A stretch of 64,000 nt of DNA from Zestomicrobium sp964482405 (GCA_964482405.1 CAYZXH010000001.1:1-64000); one strand, 5' to 3'. Positions 44,996 to 53,588 are shown, counted from the first letter of the stretch. A program made the numbers and translations. Notes: generated by a model not told the origin, from the letters alone.

Positions 44996-45991
44996 TTACA
45001 GGAATCCGTTATCTCTATACCATTTTATCGTTTCCTCAAGTCCTCTTCTTAAGTCATACTGAGGTCTATAACCTAGTTCTTTCTGAGCTTTACTTATGCT
45101 ATATGCTCTATGTGTTGTTACAGCGTCTACTATAGACCTCCTGAGTATTAGGTTTTCACCGCCTCTCAACCTATCATAGATCTCTGTAAATATTAGCAGG
45201 AACTTGGCTATCCTAGGACCTAGCTTTATTTTCGGGGGTTCCTTACTGAGTAGGTGTGATAGTATCTCATATACTTCTTTATAGGTATATGCTCTCTCAT
45301 CACTTATTATGTAGGTCTGGCTTACCGAGACCTCGGGTTTTTCTAGGATTAGTGTGAATCCTTGAACTACGTCTCTTACGTGAGCAAACTGGACTAGGTA
45401 CTCACCGCCTCCAATCATGAATTTAGATAAGATGCCTCCCTTAGCTAAGGTCATTATGAACCAGTAAGAGACGTCATCCACGTTTCTAGGGCCGTACATG
45501 CCTGAGGGTCTTACGATAGTGTATTCAAGACCTGAGCTACTTAATTCCCTCACTACCTGCTCAGCTAGTAGCTTAGACTTCCCGTACTCGAATTGAGGAT
45601 TTGGAGGAGTGTTCTCGTCTCCTGGAGGATCTCTCACAGGACCTATAGCTTCGGTAGAACTACAGTAGATGAATCTCCTAACCCCAGACTTAAGAGCTGC
45701 TTGAGCGAGTGCGCGGGTGCCCTCAACGTTCACTAACCAATACATCTTCTTAGAACCCGTGAAGGTATAGTACGCTGCTAGGTGAATGACTGCGTCAACC
45801 CCCCTAACTGCTTGAGGTAACGTATCGTGCTTGATTAAGTCACCGTAAGCTACCTCAACACCTAAGCTCCTTAAGTAATCTGCCTTTCTTAAATCCCTGA
45901 CCATCCCCCTAACAACATACCCTCTACTAACTAATTCCTCGATTAGGTAAGTTCCTAAAAAGCCTGAAGCTCCAGTCACTAATATCTTCAC
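44996..45991 (-). CDS. NAD(P)-dependent epimerase/dehydratase (extended SDR)
   Basis: About 331 residues. Rossmann motif VTGASGFLGTYLIEEL at the N-terminus, VIHLAAYYTF near 88, and active-site YGKSKLLAEQ near 137 with an upstream Ser (CSSTEAIG). Closest in feel to the dihydroflavonol reductase/sterol dehydrogenase-like branch, so the substrate (nucleotide sugar or another hydroxy compound) is open. GTG 45991 is preferred after AGGTGG; the frame extends to GTG 46000. Confidence 0.85.
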   Translation of the reverse strand: MKILVTGASGFLGTYLIEELVSRGYVVRGMVRDLRKADYLRSLGVEVAYGDLIKHDTLPQAVRGVDAVIHLAAYYTFTGSKKMYWLVNVEGTRALAQAALKSGVRRFIYCSSTEAIGPVRDPPGDENTPPNPQFEYGKSKLLAEQVVRELSSSGLEYTIVRPSGMYGPRNVDDVSYWFIMTLAKGGILSKFMIGGGEYLVQFAHVRDVVQGFTLILEKPEVSVSQTYIISDERAYTYKEVYEILSHLLSKEPPKIKLGPRIAKFLLIFTEIYDRLRGGENLILRRSIVDAVTTHRAYSISKAQKELGYRPQYDLRRGLEETIKWYRDNGFL

Positions 45992-46116
45992 ACACGCCAC
46001 CTAGCACTAACTACTTTAAGCAAAAATAAAAACGTACTTAAGCTGACTCCTTCCGTCTTCTTTGAAAATTAAGTTTATATATCCTATGAACACATAAAAT
46101 ATTTGAGGGATTATTA

Positions 46117-46974
46117 ATGCCTACTCTCGAAGACCTAGGTACCACGTTATGGAATCAGTTAGTAGCTATGATTCCCGGAGTTATAGCGGCCATAATATGG
46201 ATTATCTTAGGCGTGATAGTAGGCATCATAGTGGGGAGCATAGTCACTAAGATTCTCAGAAAGTACGTGGAGAGACCCTTATCAGTAACTCCTTTCGGGA
46301 AGACTCTCACTACGATGGGTCTTGAGTTCTCAGAACTTATAGGAGGTCTTACGAAAGCTTTCATAATATCTATTTCCCTAGTAGCCGCTATAAGCTACAT
46401 ACCCTTAGGCGGGGAGGTCGGGGAGCTAATATATAGCGTGGTATCCTACCTGCCTTACTTGATAGGCGGTATAGCGGTAATAACGTTAGGTTTAGTACTA
46501 GCTATCTCGCTAGCTAGGTATATAGGGTCATTATTGAGTACAGGCTTTAGTGAGACGTATAAATCCCTCGTAGCCTTAATAGAGAACCTACTGCTCGTAG
46601 GCTTAATAGCGATAGTTTTGACAGTAGCCTTCACCCTACTCAAGCTACCGTCAACACTCATATACCCACTCCTAGTAGGTGTCACGGCAATAGCTATAGG
46701 TGTCATTATAGTCATAGAAGTATTTAAGGCCATCACAGAAGCACACCCAGATTTCAGCAAACTCGCGCCCTTCCTGCAATTCATAATAGTGTTTGTGTTC
46801 GTGTTCGTCGGGCTTTCAGCGATATTCAGTGAGTACTCAGTGGTGGGTGACGTACTCAGGTCGTTGTCTTTCGGCGTCATGATAGCGTTTGCGGTAATAC
46901 TAATACCTGTAGCGTTCTACCTAGTTAAGAAAGTCTTAATAGAAGCTGAGAGAAGACCTAGTAAAGGAGAATAA
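46117..46974 (+). CDS. MscS-like small membrane protein (TM-helix family)
   Basis: 285 residues with about seven helices and no large soluble domain. The opening (LGTTLWNQLVAMIPGVIAAI, then IILGVIVGIIVGSIVTKIL) resembles the N-terminal paired helices of 'conserved TM helix' MscS-related proteins. No MscS beta domain follows, so it may be an accessory or truncated channel. A TATA box (AAGTTTATATATCC) and GAGGGA site precede ATG 46117. It is divergent from the epimerase and convergent with the LuxC-like gene. Confidence 0.65.
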   Translation: MPTLEDLGTTLWNQLVAMIPGVIAAIIWIILGVIVGIIVGSIVTKILRKYVERPLSVTPFGKTLTTMGLEFSELIGGLTKAFIISISLVAAISYIPLGGEVGELIYSVVSYLPYLIGGIAVITLGLVLAISLARYIGSLLSTGFSETYKSLVALIENLLLVGLIAIVLTVAFTLLKLPSTLIYPLLVGVTAIAIGVIIVIEVFKAITEAHPDFSKLAPFLQFIIVFVFVFVGLSAIFSEYSVVGDVLRSLSFGVMIAFAVILIPVAFYLVKKVLIEAERRPSKGE

Positions 46975-47011
46975 ATCAGAATCAAAGCCTTTTTACTAAA
47001 AACGAACCTAC

Positions 47012-48460
47012 CTACACACCCCTCTTAACCCTGAAGTAGGACGTGTAGGTGAAGTAGCGAGGGATATACTCGCCATCGTATGGCTCGCGAGGAGTTCTGA
47101 GAAATGACTCACCAAGAGGAACAACTCTATACACGCCTGCACTCGCCAACTTCCTCGTGTAGCAACTCGCTTTCCCCTCATAAACCCAGAGAGCTACTGT
47201 CTGAACCCTATCTACTCCTGCGTACCCCGTAGTTCTAGGTAATTCCTTAATGAGTTTAACGCACTCTATTAAATCATTAACTACTATTATCTCTAAGAAT
47301 CTCTTTCTAGAGTGAAGATCAAGCGGTACCAGCCTCAACCCAGTAAATGAAGACTCGCTCTTACTCACGACTACCGTGTATGGATTACGGGGATCATCAG
47401 ACCTAAATACCTTAGCTCCTTGAAACTCTAGAGCTTTTCTGAGGGTATTTAGGTTATAGAGCCAGCCCTCCGAAACCTCAATCTTGTGTGAACTTCCTAA
47501 AATATCTAGGTACTTACTAACTTCCTTAGCTAGCTGAATCGCTCTCTCGTAATTCCCTATGAAGAGAGCCATAGTAGGCGAGCTACATAACTGCTGATCA
47601 TACATTAAAACCTCCATAGCAAGAGCTTCGGAAACCTCACTTAAAGAACTACCTATTGAATCACCGTCAATAACCGCGACCCCGGTTAAGGGACCGTTAA
47701 CGATTAACTTAGGCTTATGAGGATTCTCAGCCACAGCCCTATACACCAAGGTTCTACCAGGCTCGCCACCCCAATAATTCACTACTCCTAAAGGAGCTTC
47801 CTTAAGCAGGTATTCCAGTACCTTACTATTATGACTCAAGTATGTTATTAAGAGAGCGTTACCTAAGACCAGTGCTTCATCACCTAAGTCTTCGAGGATT
47901 TTGAAGATTTCTTTAATGACGATATAGTTAGTCAGTGAAGGTCTTAAGATGGTCAAGTTGTTAGTAATTAACGAAGTAATCGTAGGTATTAACGGTGGGA
48001 TCACGGAATTACCTGAAGCTATTATGAATGCAGGACCTGCAGGTAAGTTAGAGACGTACTCCCCTGGAGCAACCTCAACAAAATCGTCAAGACTTCCCAC
48101 ACCTCCTTCAAGACCTGAATTTATTAAGGAATCAATGTTTTCTTTCTTAAAAACTTCAGCGACAAACCTAAGATCTTCCTCAACCATTAACTCACTATAT
48201 CCCGTGTTCCTCACCAGCTCTTTCTTCAAGACCTCGAGAGAGCCGCTCTCCAGCTTCTCAGTCCATGCCCTGCGAACACCCTCCAGTAACCTAACGCGTT
48301 TCTCGTGACCTAGACTCCTCAACTCCTCCTGAATTGTCTTGGCTTGACTCAGATACTCTCTAAGCCAGCTTATCTTAGGCTCAAGATGCTTAAGAGGTTC
48401 CTCGACTTGATCAGCTGGTACGCTCTCCTTGATTGGATGTAGGGGTTCTATGAGAATCAA
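47012..48460 (-). CDS. luxC: LuxC-like acyl-CoA/acyl-enzyme reductase
   Basis: 482 residues of the LuxC branch of the aldehyde dehydrogenase fold. NLPAGPAFIIASGNSVIPPL near 138 is the nucleotide-binding region of LuxC, and Cys292 in QQLCSSPT fits the acyl-accepting cysteine (the Vibrio harveyi residue is Cys286). LuxC reduces an acyl thioester to an aldehyde with NADPH. The gene overlaps the LuxE-like gene by 4 bases. No luciferase (LuxA/B) gene is near, so this is not light production; the acyl group being reduced is not known. Confidence 0.85.
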   Translation of the reverse strand: MILIEPLHPIKESVPADQVEEPLKHLEPKISWLREYLSQAKTIQEELRSLGHEKRVRLLEGVRRAWTEKLESGSLEVLKKELVRNTGYSELMVEEDLRFVAEVFKKENIDSLINSGLEGGVGSLDDFVEVAPGEYVSNLPAGPAFIIASGNSVIPPLIPTITSLITNNLTILRPSLTNYIVIKEIFKILEDLGDEALVLGNALLITYLSHNSKVLEYLLKEAPLGVVNYWGGEPGRTLVYRAVAENPHKPKLIVNGPLTGVAVIDGDSIGSSLSEVSEALAMEVLMYDQQLCSSPTMALFIGNYERAIQLAKEVSKYLDILGSSHKIEVSEGWLYNLNTLRKALEFQGAKVFRSDDPRNPYTVVVSKSESSFTGLRLVPLDLHSRKRFLEIIVVNDLIECVKLIKELPRTTGYAGVDRVQTVALWVYEGKASCYTRKLASAGVYRVVPLGESFLRTPREPYDGEYIPRYFTYTSYFRVKRGV

Positions 48461-49761
48461 GCAGCACTCCTCCTACTCATGAGTTCCTCGAGAGTCCCTC
48501 CACAAGCTCTCTGAAGATCCCATCCCTCATCCTTAGTTAATCTTCTAACATAGATATACTCTTTACCGTAATACCTGCTCGACTCGACAAACTTCATGAT
48601 ATCTCCGGGGAGGAATACCTCAAGCCATGATATTGCTAGTGGGTCATAAATACCTAGAATACCTTCCTTACCAGGCTCTTCAACAAGCTTATAAGTCTTA
48701 GGATCAAGTAAGAAAACCTCCTGCAGGGGGTGAGGAATCTTATACATAAAGCCATACTTGTCTATGAGTGCCGTGAGGGTCTCGGTCATCCCTAAAACAT
48801 CCATGAAGGGCGTGGGCGCTTCCCTACCGTCAAAATCCCTGGACTTAAAGAATTTTCTAGCGTTCTCGACTATGATATCATATGGTGGTAAATCCGTGAA
48901 TCCCTTAGTACCGCCACCCGTGACTATTACCCCGCCTGTTCCGAGATCTACTGGCGGCACACCAATTAAAAACTTGCTAACAAGTCTCTTCAGTAGACTC
49001 ATACCCTCGAATTGCTTCGTTAGTAAGTGCACGCCGGCAGGAGCTGTGAAAAGTAGTTTTGGTTCCTCCCTACTTTTAAGGAATTCCATTATAGACTTCT
49101 TATTAGGCACGAGCCTCTGCCATTGAGACCCCTCACTAACCTCTTTTACTAAGTCCATCCCGTACAACAGCTTTATCTTCTTGCCTTGAAGAGCTAAATC
49201 AACGAACGCGACGAAGTTGAGCTTATTTCGTAACTCCCGCGCGGCCAGAAAGAGAGCTAATCCAGCACCCTCCCTCAACACGTTACCGTAAACGTACTCA
49301 AATAACAAAGTGTTAGCTCTAGTCATCATAGCTAACTCTAAGAAACTCCTATAAACCCTGACTGGACTGCTACTCGTAGTCCCGCTTGAGGAGAAAACAA
49401 AGCCTTCCTCATCAAAGTCCTCTATGAGGAATTTCCTGTATTCATCACCTCTCAACATGTCTGAAGGCACTGCTAACTTAATTAAATCCGTTAAATCTGC
49501 TGCGTCAGGATCTATCTCAAGCCTTTCTAGTAAGTCAGCGTAAAAACTGCTGTGCTTAACGAAAAACTTAAGAGAATCCCTTAACAGACTCCTTCTAAGA
49601 CTCTTCAGATACTCCGATGACTTACTGAATAACGAGCTATCTCCTGAAAGTTCCCATAATCTCTTAACGTAGGGGTCGTTGAAGAACTTGCTTCTCTGCG
49701 CTCCTGAATATATCTCTTCTATAGTAGGTAGCTCGTTAGCCAAGTATCTAACACCACTCAA
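48457..49761 (-). CDS. luxE: LuxE-like acyl-protein synthetase
   Basis: 434 residues of the LuxE adenylate-forming family. FSSSGTTSSSPVRVYRS near 125 is the ATP-binding loop and MDVLGMTETLTALID near 300 a later adenylation motif. LuxE activates a carboxylic acid with ATP and hands the acyl group to LuxC. TTG 49761 follows a TATA-like GCTATTATATAG closely, so the message may be leaderless. The two overlapping genes form a complete acid-to-aldehyde reductase pair. Confidence 0.83.
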   Translation of the reverse strand: MSGVRYLANELPTIEEIYSGAQRSKFFNDPYVKRLWELSGDSSLFSKSSEYLKSLRRSLLRDSLKFFVKHSSFYADLLERLEIDPDAADLTDLIKLAVPSDMLRGDEYRKFLIEDFDEEGFVFSSSGTTSSSPVRVYRSFLELAMMTRANTLLFEYVYGNVLREGAGLALFLAARELRNKLNFVAFVDLALQGKKIKLLYGMDLVKEVSEGSQWQRLVPNKKSIMEFLKSREEPKLLFTAPAGVHLLTKQFEGMSLLKRLVSKFLIGVPPVDLGTGGVIVTGGGTKGFTDLPPYDIIVENARKFFKSRDFDGREAPTPFMDVLGMTETLTALIDKYGFMYKIPHPLQEVFLLDPKTYKLVEEPGKEGILGIYDPLAISWLEVFLPGDIMKFVESSRYYGKEYIYVRRLTKDEGWDLQRACGGTLEELMSRRSAA

Positions 49762-49832
49762 TAGAAAACTATATAATAGCTTTTATTGTTTTGATCATAC
49801 CCTTGACTTTGAAAGATCGTCCTGAATACACG

Positions 49833-50231
49833 TTAAGGAAACATCAGCATGCTGAAGAGTATTACGACGTAGAGCGGTAGCGAGATATCCATGCTGTACT
49901 CGATCACGGAACCCTCCATAAACACCTCACCCCTAACCACACCGAAATTCAGTAGGGTGAGTACTATGAGCGCTCCTAAAACCTTAGATAGGAGCCGGAG
50001 CGGTAATGAAATCGGGTGTTCCCTAAGTAACGAATTCGCTAAGCCTATGCCGGTGAAGAGAGCGAAAGCAAGTAACCAGAGTATAGGTGTTTCGAGAACT
50101 TCAGTACCTGGGAGAATTTTAGAGAATAGAATTGGGAGTAGTATGACGTAAACGAAGTAATAAAACAAACCTATGAGAATCCCGACTACCACGGAACTCA
50201 CCACTTTCTTAACCTTGCTTCCCTCACCCAC
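49833..50231 (-). CDS. Small membrane protein, four helices
   Basis: 132 residues with four predicted membrane helices (GILIGLFYYFVYVILLPILF, ETPILWLLAFALFTGIGLA, LLSKVLGALIVLTLLNFGVV and LPLYVVILFSMLMF). It overlaps the preceding small gene by 1 base and is the last of three linked small membrane-protein genes. Family not recognised. Confidence 0.6.
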   Translation of the reverse strand: MGEGSKVKKVVSSVVVGILIGLFYYFVYVILLPILFSKILPGTEVLETPILWLLAFALFTGIGLANSLLREHPISLPLRLLSKVLGALIVLTLLNFGVVRGEVFMEGSVIEYSMDISLPLYVVILFSMLMFP

Positions 50232-50611
50232 TACCCAGCACCTCTGATCCTTAATTCAAGACGGTAAATTCCGGCGATCTTCAAGCTTATTAAGACTTCC
50301 GGGTATTCAGGAACCGAGCTAAAGTTGAGTATCATGTGCTTCGTTAGCGTAGTGTTTTTAGATAAGTCACCGAAGTATAGCGTGTTATTAAGTACCTCAA
50401 GCCTGACATCGTTTAAGGGTACGGACCCCCTATACGTGATGCTGAATACCACTTTAACGTGTGTTTCATTAAGTTGCTCGTGTGAAGTCTTTAAATCTAT
50501 TAAGTCGGGCTTACTCGTTAACTCATAAACGAATATTATTGCCGGGGTTACTAATCCACTTAAGACTAGGAAAGCTACTAGACCTACCCCTAGCTTGAGG
50601 AGTGTGTTCAC
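50231..50611 (-). CDS. Small protein with one N-terminal helix and a beta domain
   Basis: 126 residues. A membrane anchor (LGVGLVAFLVLSGLVTPAI, then IFVYEL) is followed by an Ig-like beta domain outside the cell (VVFSITYRGSVPLNDVRLEV...). It overlaps its upstream neighbour by 4 bases. Function unknown; probably works with the two membrane proteins beside it. Confidence 0.6.
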   Translation of the reverse strand: MNTLLKLGVGLVAFLVLSGLVTPAIIFVYELTSKPDLIDLKTSHEQLNETHVKVVFSITYRGSVPLNDVRLEVLNNTLYFGDLSKNTTLTKHMILNFSSVPEYPEVLISLKIAGIYRLELRIRGAG

Positions 50612-50919
50612 TTCTTGATCTCCTCAGACTCCTTAGGTTTCTTTTCCTTAATGTAGAGAGCTTTGAAGAGGTCAACACCCTTCCCTAACAGTATTGAACC
50701 GGCCCATATCATTGCCCCGAGAAAGCCTAACTTAATAACTAGGTTCAGTAATTCGTAAACCGTGTTAGTGATAGATGTCTGCAAATCCCCTCCAGCAGGC
50801 AAGAGAGGCCTGTAATTAAGGTAAGCCTCGAAAGCTAGGAAAGCCCCGGAGACCACTATTAATACACCTGCTAAAAGTACCGCTACTCCTGTCACGAACG
50901 GAGTTTTACTCACCTCCAT
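50608..50919 (-). CDS. Small membrane protein, two helices
   Basis: About 103 residues with two helices (FVTGVAVLLAGVLIVVSGAF and LVIKLGFLGAMIWAGSILLG) and a lysine-rich tail. ATG 50919 is preferred: AGGTGATA is 5 bases before it and a TATA-like ATTTATTAAT lies near 50960; the frame extends to ATG 50946. It heads the three-gene set. Confidence 0.6.
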   Translation of the reverse strand: MEVSKTPFVTGVAVLLAGVLIVVSGAFLAFEAYLNYRPLLPAGGDLQTSITNTVYELLNLVIKLGFLGAMIWAGSILLGKGVDLFKALYIKEKKPKESEEIKK

Positions 50920-50989
50920 AAACGTATCACCTAAGTAACTTATCAACTATAATTAATAAATGCGAGGTTTTGAAACCCTGTGGGAGCAC

Positions 50990-51343
50990 TCAGCTAAGCA
51001 ACAACGCTATCTCACTCAACGCAATGAGTAGCGAGAGTATCAACGCTATTACTAGAACGATCATCTTAATGAATTTCTTTATTCTCTCGTTTCTTGCATG
51101 TCTGTTTAAGAGTAATAACGCGCCGCCGTAGAAATGAAGCATGGATAAGGCCGCAATTGCGATCCTCAAGAGCGGGAGCGTGTGAATTTTAGCTGAGGTA
51201 GCGTACGTGAGTCCTACTAAGCTGAGGATAGGGGAGATCATCCCGTAACCACTTAGTAAGTAAAGCACTAAACACAGCGCTAGAGGAATTGAAGTATACT
51301 CAACGATTCTAAGACAGAAGTATGTTTCCCTAGCCCTACTCAT
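50990..51343 (-). CDS. Four-helix membrane partner of the SagB-type flavoprotein
   Basis: 117 residues, four membrane helices. Histidines sit in or beside helices 2-3 (KIHTLPLLRI and LHFYGGALLLLNRH), placed as they would be for heme ligands in small cytochrome-b-like anchors, although this is not proof. Overlaps the SagB-type gene by 4 bases, so the two proteins are made together. Electron transfer to or from the flavoprotein is the inferred role. Confidence 0.6.
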   Translation of the reverse strand: MSRARETYFCLRIVEYTSIPLALCLVLYLLSGYGMISPILSLVGLTYATSAKIHTLPLLRIAIAALSMLHFYGGALLLLNRHARNERIKKFIKMIVLVIALILSLLIALSEIALLLS

Positions 51344-52134
51344 CTCCTCAACCTGGTGTAGAGGTCTTGAATCTCTCTGAAATCCGCTTTACGAGGACTT
51401 AGGGGGACCCCTACAGGGAATACGTATAGCGGGCGCTCATCGCGACGAGCATTAACTACCCTAGCCACCTCATCGTCGTAGAAAGCTCCTATAGCGACAG
51501 TCCCTAAACCTAGAGCCGTACTCATCAAGTAAACGTTCTGTCCAACATGACCTACCTCGATGTGGACATACCTAATACCTCTCTCACCGTATCTCCACGT
51601 AGTCCTCTCGTAGATAGCACATATCACTAAGCTTACCGGAGCCTCCCTAACCCAGTCCTGCCTCAGCGTAGCTTGCCACAAATCATTCCTGAAATCCCCG
51701 CTCTTAACAAGTCTTAACGAGTGCCTTCTATAATCATATTTATAAACCCCTGCCTCCACGTAACCACCGTCACCTAGGGAAACACCTCCCTCACCTATAA
51801 CCACGTAAATTTCTAGAGGGTAGGTAGCTCCCGCGCTGGGGGCAGCTCTCCTAAGCCACCCGTCTACATCCTCAACCACACCTTGAGAAGCCCAGAGAAT
51901 CATCGATAATTGCTCGATGGTTATGGGAGAATCCCTCCACTCCCTAACACTCTTTCTAAGAAGGATAGCTTCCTCAACAGTAACGACACTCATCTTTCTG
52001 GGGAGGGGGAGAAGCAACTCACCACCCACGACTTCAACACCACCTAAATCTCCTTGGGGAGCATATAAAGAAAACAACACGTAAACAATAATTAAAACAG
52101 TAACTATCCATGACAAAGCGAAACCCAACCTCAC
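51340..52134 (-). CDS. SagB-type flavin oxidoreductase with membrane anchor
   Basis: 264 residues. An N-terminal helix (FALSWIVTVLIIVYVLFSLY) places the domain outside the membrane. The FMN-binding nitroreductase/SagB fold follows: LLRKSVREWRDSPITIEQLS near 58, SAGATYPLEIYVV near 105, and VGHVGQNVYLMSTALGLGTVAIG near 200. SagB relatives oxidise azolines in peptides, but no cyclodehydratase or precursor peptide gene is near, so another substrate is likely. GTG 52134 follows GGGGTG; a TATA-like GGTTATAAGTG lies near 52175. Confidence 0.8.
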   Translation of the reverse strand: MRLGFALSWIVTVLIIVYVLFSLYAPQGDLGGVEVVGGELLLPLPRKMSVVTVEEAILLRKSVREWRDSPITIEQLSMILWASQGVVEDVDGWLRRAAPSAGATYPLEIYVVIGEGGVSLGDGGYVEAGVYKYDYRRHSLRLVKSGDFRNDLWQATLRQDWVREAPVSLVICAIYERTTWRYGERGIRYVHIEVGHVGQNVYLMSTALGLGTVAIGAFYDDEVARVVNARRDERPLYVFPVGVPLSPRKADFREIQDLYTRLRR

Positions 52135-52197
52135 TTAAAGACACCCCATTAATAACGAGTCCTACAACACTTATAACCAAGGTTTGAGCGTAAGATA

Positions 52198-52208
52198 AGC
52201 TTAAAAAC
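52198..52208 (+). promoter_or_regulatory. TATA box of the 5S rRNA gene
   Basis: GCTTAAAAACC is centred about 26 bases before the 5' end of the 5S gene, with an AGATAA element before it. Confidence 0.55.
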
Positions 52209-52228
52209 CTTTTCACGCAAAAGATTAT

Positions 52229-52352
52229 GGCGGTCCCGGTCATAGCGGTCGGGAAACACCCGGACTCGTCAGATCCCGGAAGTTAAGCCGGCCGCGTTGA
52301 GAGGGCAGTGAGGTCCGCGAGGCCTCGCAGCCCTCTCAAACTGGGATCCGCC
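52229..52352 (+). rRNA. rrf: 5S ribosomal RNA
   Basis: The conserved 5S body is present: GGGAAACACCCGGACTCGTCAG then CCCGGAAGTTAAGCC. The ends pair as helix I (GGCGGTCCC with GGGATCCGCC, one bulge). Length is about 124 bases. It stands apart from any 16S or 23S gene, as is common in Thermoproteota. The exact ends may be off by a base or two. Confidence 0.95.
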
Positions 52353-52412
52353 ACTCCTAATCTTTCTCACACGTTATCTCCACGACTAAATGGAATTCAC
52401 GCATGCAAGAAT

Positions 52413-52422
52413 ATTTTTAAGG
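52413..52422 (+). promoter_or_regulatory. TATA box of the tRNA pair
   Basis: ATTTTTAAGG centred near 52417 would start transcription around 52443, 4 bases before tRNA-Met. The two tRNAs are probably one transcript. Confidence 0.45.
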
Positions 52423-52446
52423 TAGGTTATTATAGTAGTTATTGGT

Positions 52447-52535
52447 GCCGCCGTAGCTTAGCGGGCAGAGCGCCGGACTCATACGGCCCGTACTGGGATA
52501 TCCGGAGGTCCGGGGTTCGAATCCCCGCGGCGGCA
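52447..52535 (+). tRNA. tRNA-Met (CAT), with intron
   Basis: Acceptor stem GCCGCCG pairs with CGGCGGC, the T arm is CGGGG-TTCGAAT-CCCCG, and the anticodon stem CCGGA pairs with TCCGG. The anticodon CAT is at 52480-52482. A 16-base intron (52484-52499) sits after position 37. The anticodon stem lacks the GGG/CCC of initiator tRNA, so elongator Met is most likely; an Ile tRNA with a modified C is less likely. CCA is not encoded. Confidence 0.93.
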
Positions 52536-52542
52536 CCTGAGT

Positions 52543-52632
52543 AGCCGGGTCGTCTAGCGGCCAAGGATGCGGGGCTCTGGTCCTCTGGGGAGTGCCCCCG
52601 TGACCGGGGTTCGAATCCCCGCCCGGCTACCA
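52543..52632 (+). tRNA. tRNA-Gln (CTG), with intron
   Basis: Acceptor AGCCGGG pairs with CCCGGCT, the T arm is CGGGG-TTCGAAT-CCCCG, and the anticodon stem CGGGG pairs with CCCCG. The anticodon CTG is at 52577-52579. A 14-base intron (52581-52594) follows position 37. CCA is encoded at 52630-52632. It lies 7 bases after tRNA-Met. Confidence 0.93.
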
Positions 52633-52638
52633 ATTCTT

Positions 52639-53487
52639 TTACTTAGGTGGGTAGATAGTTAAGAGACCTATTAATATGGCCTCGGTGAGCGGTGATAGGA
52701 CCGGTGAGTAATCTATGTTTTTACTACTTAGCTCTATGTCTAGACTTAAAACCTTCTTAAAGTTTTCTCTGTCTTCAAGCTTGTGCGGGAACTTAACGAC
52801 AGCGCCTAGAGCACTTAATAATGTTGAGTAAGAAGCTATCGCTGAAGTGTTGAAGTCGTTTTCCTTCTCATACTCTTTGATGAAAGCGTTCGAAGCTTCC
52901 AGAACGTAGTTATACTTCGTTGTCGCTAAACTCAGGTACTTGTAGTTGCTGGATAGGAGATTCAAGAATTCCTCAAGAGTTAAAGACTCAGAGATTATTT
53001 TGCTGGACGTTAAGCTTGACTCATAAAGTGCTCTACTTACGTCACCGCCGGCATTCTTTAAAGCCTCGTAAATCTTCAGAACTTCTTGAGGACCCGTGTA
53101 ACTCAGGAGTGACTTCCTAGCACTTATGTATGTCTGAATCAGGAACTTATCCCTCATCCTCAAAGTATAGGACGCCGCAACACAAGCGGGTATCATGAAG
53201 ATATGAAATTCAGGCAGGTGAACTCTCTTGAGGTAGGAGATGTTATCTTGTATAGAGTCTCTTATAAGAGTCCCTAAACCAATATCGACGAAGCCTAAAG
53301 AACCTGCAGCGACGCTAGCGCCTAGCTCGATAGATTTTAAGTAGCTTCTCAGAGAAGAAGTTAATAAAGCCACGTAAGATCTCAAGTCCTTAAATCTTAG
53401 AGAATATCTGTGAGGCGCTCCGGGCTTAACGTAAGAGTAAACAGCTATGTCTACAGAGTCTATCAGCCCACGTAAAACCACCGACAA
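52639..53487 (-). CDS. Divergent CitG-like (triphosphoribosyl-dephospho-CoA synthase family) protein
   Basis: 282 residues, all helical. YSYVKPGAPHRYS near residue 18 resembles the KPGNVHR motif of CitG/MdcB proteins, and FVDIGLGTLIRDSI near 66 their next motif. The later GGNTN-type motif is not evident. The protein may have lost or changed the classical activity; no citrate lyase or malonate decarboxylase gene is near. Its 3' end stops a few bases from tRNA-Gln, on the opposite strand. Confidence 0.5.
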   Translation of the reverse strand: MSVVLRGLIDSVDIAVYSYVKPGAPHRYSLRFKDLRSYVALLTSSLRSYLKSIELGASVAAGSLGFVDIGLGTLIRDSIQDNISYLKRVHLPEFHIFMIPACVAASYTLRMRDKFLIQTYISARKSLLSYTGPQEVLKIYEALKNAGGDVSRALYESSLTSSKIISESLTLEEFLNLLSSNYKYLSLATTKYNYVLEASNAFIKEYEKENDFNTSAIASYSTLLSALGAVVKFPHKLEDRENFKKVLSLDIELSSKNIDYSPVLSPLTEAILIGLLTIYPPK

Positions 53488-53588
53488 AACCGGAACCCCT
53501 CAGATATAACTATCTCAAAGTAATAAACGAAACACCCTCAAGCGAGGGTTACTTCTTAAAATAAATCAAGACCGCCACATAATATTAG

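Noticed and set aside
47012..49761. Reading the LuxC/LuxE pair as part of a light-producing operon
   Set aside because: No luciferase alpha or beta gene or flavin reductase is nearby, so only acyl reduction is supported.
52229..52352. Search for 16S or 23S rRNA and CRISPR arrays around the 5S gene and elsewhere
   Set aside because: No rRNA large or small subunit sequence and no regularly spaced direct repeats were seen.
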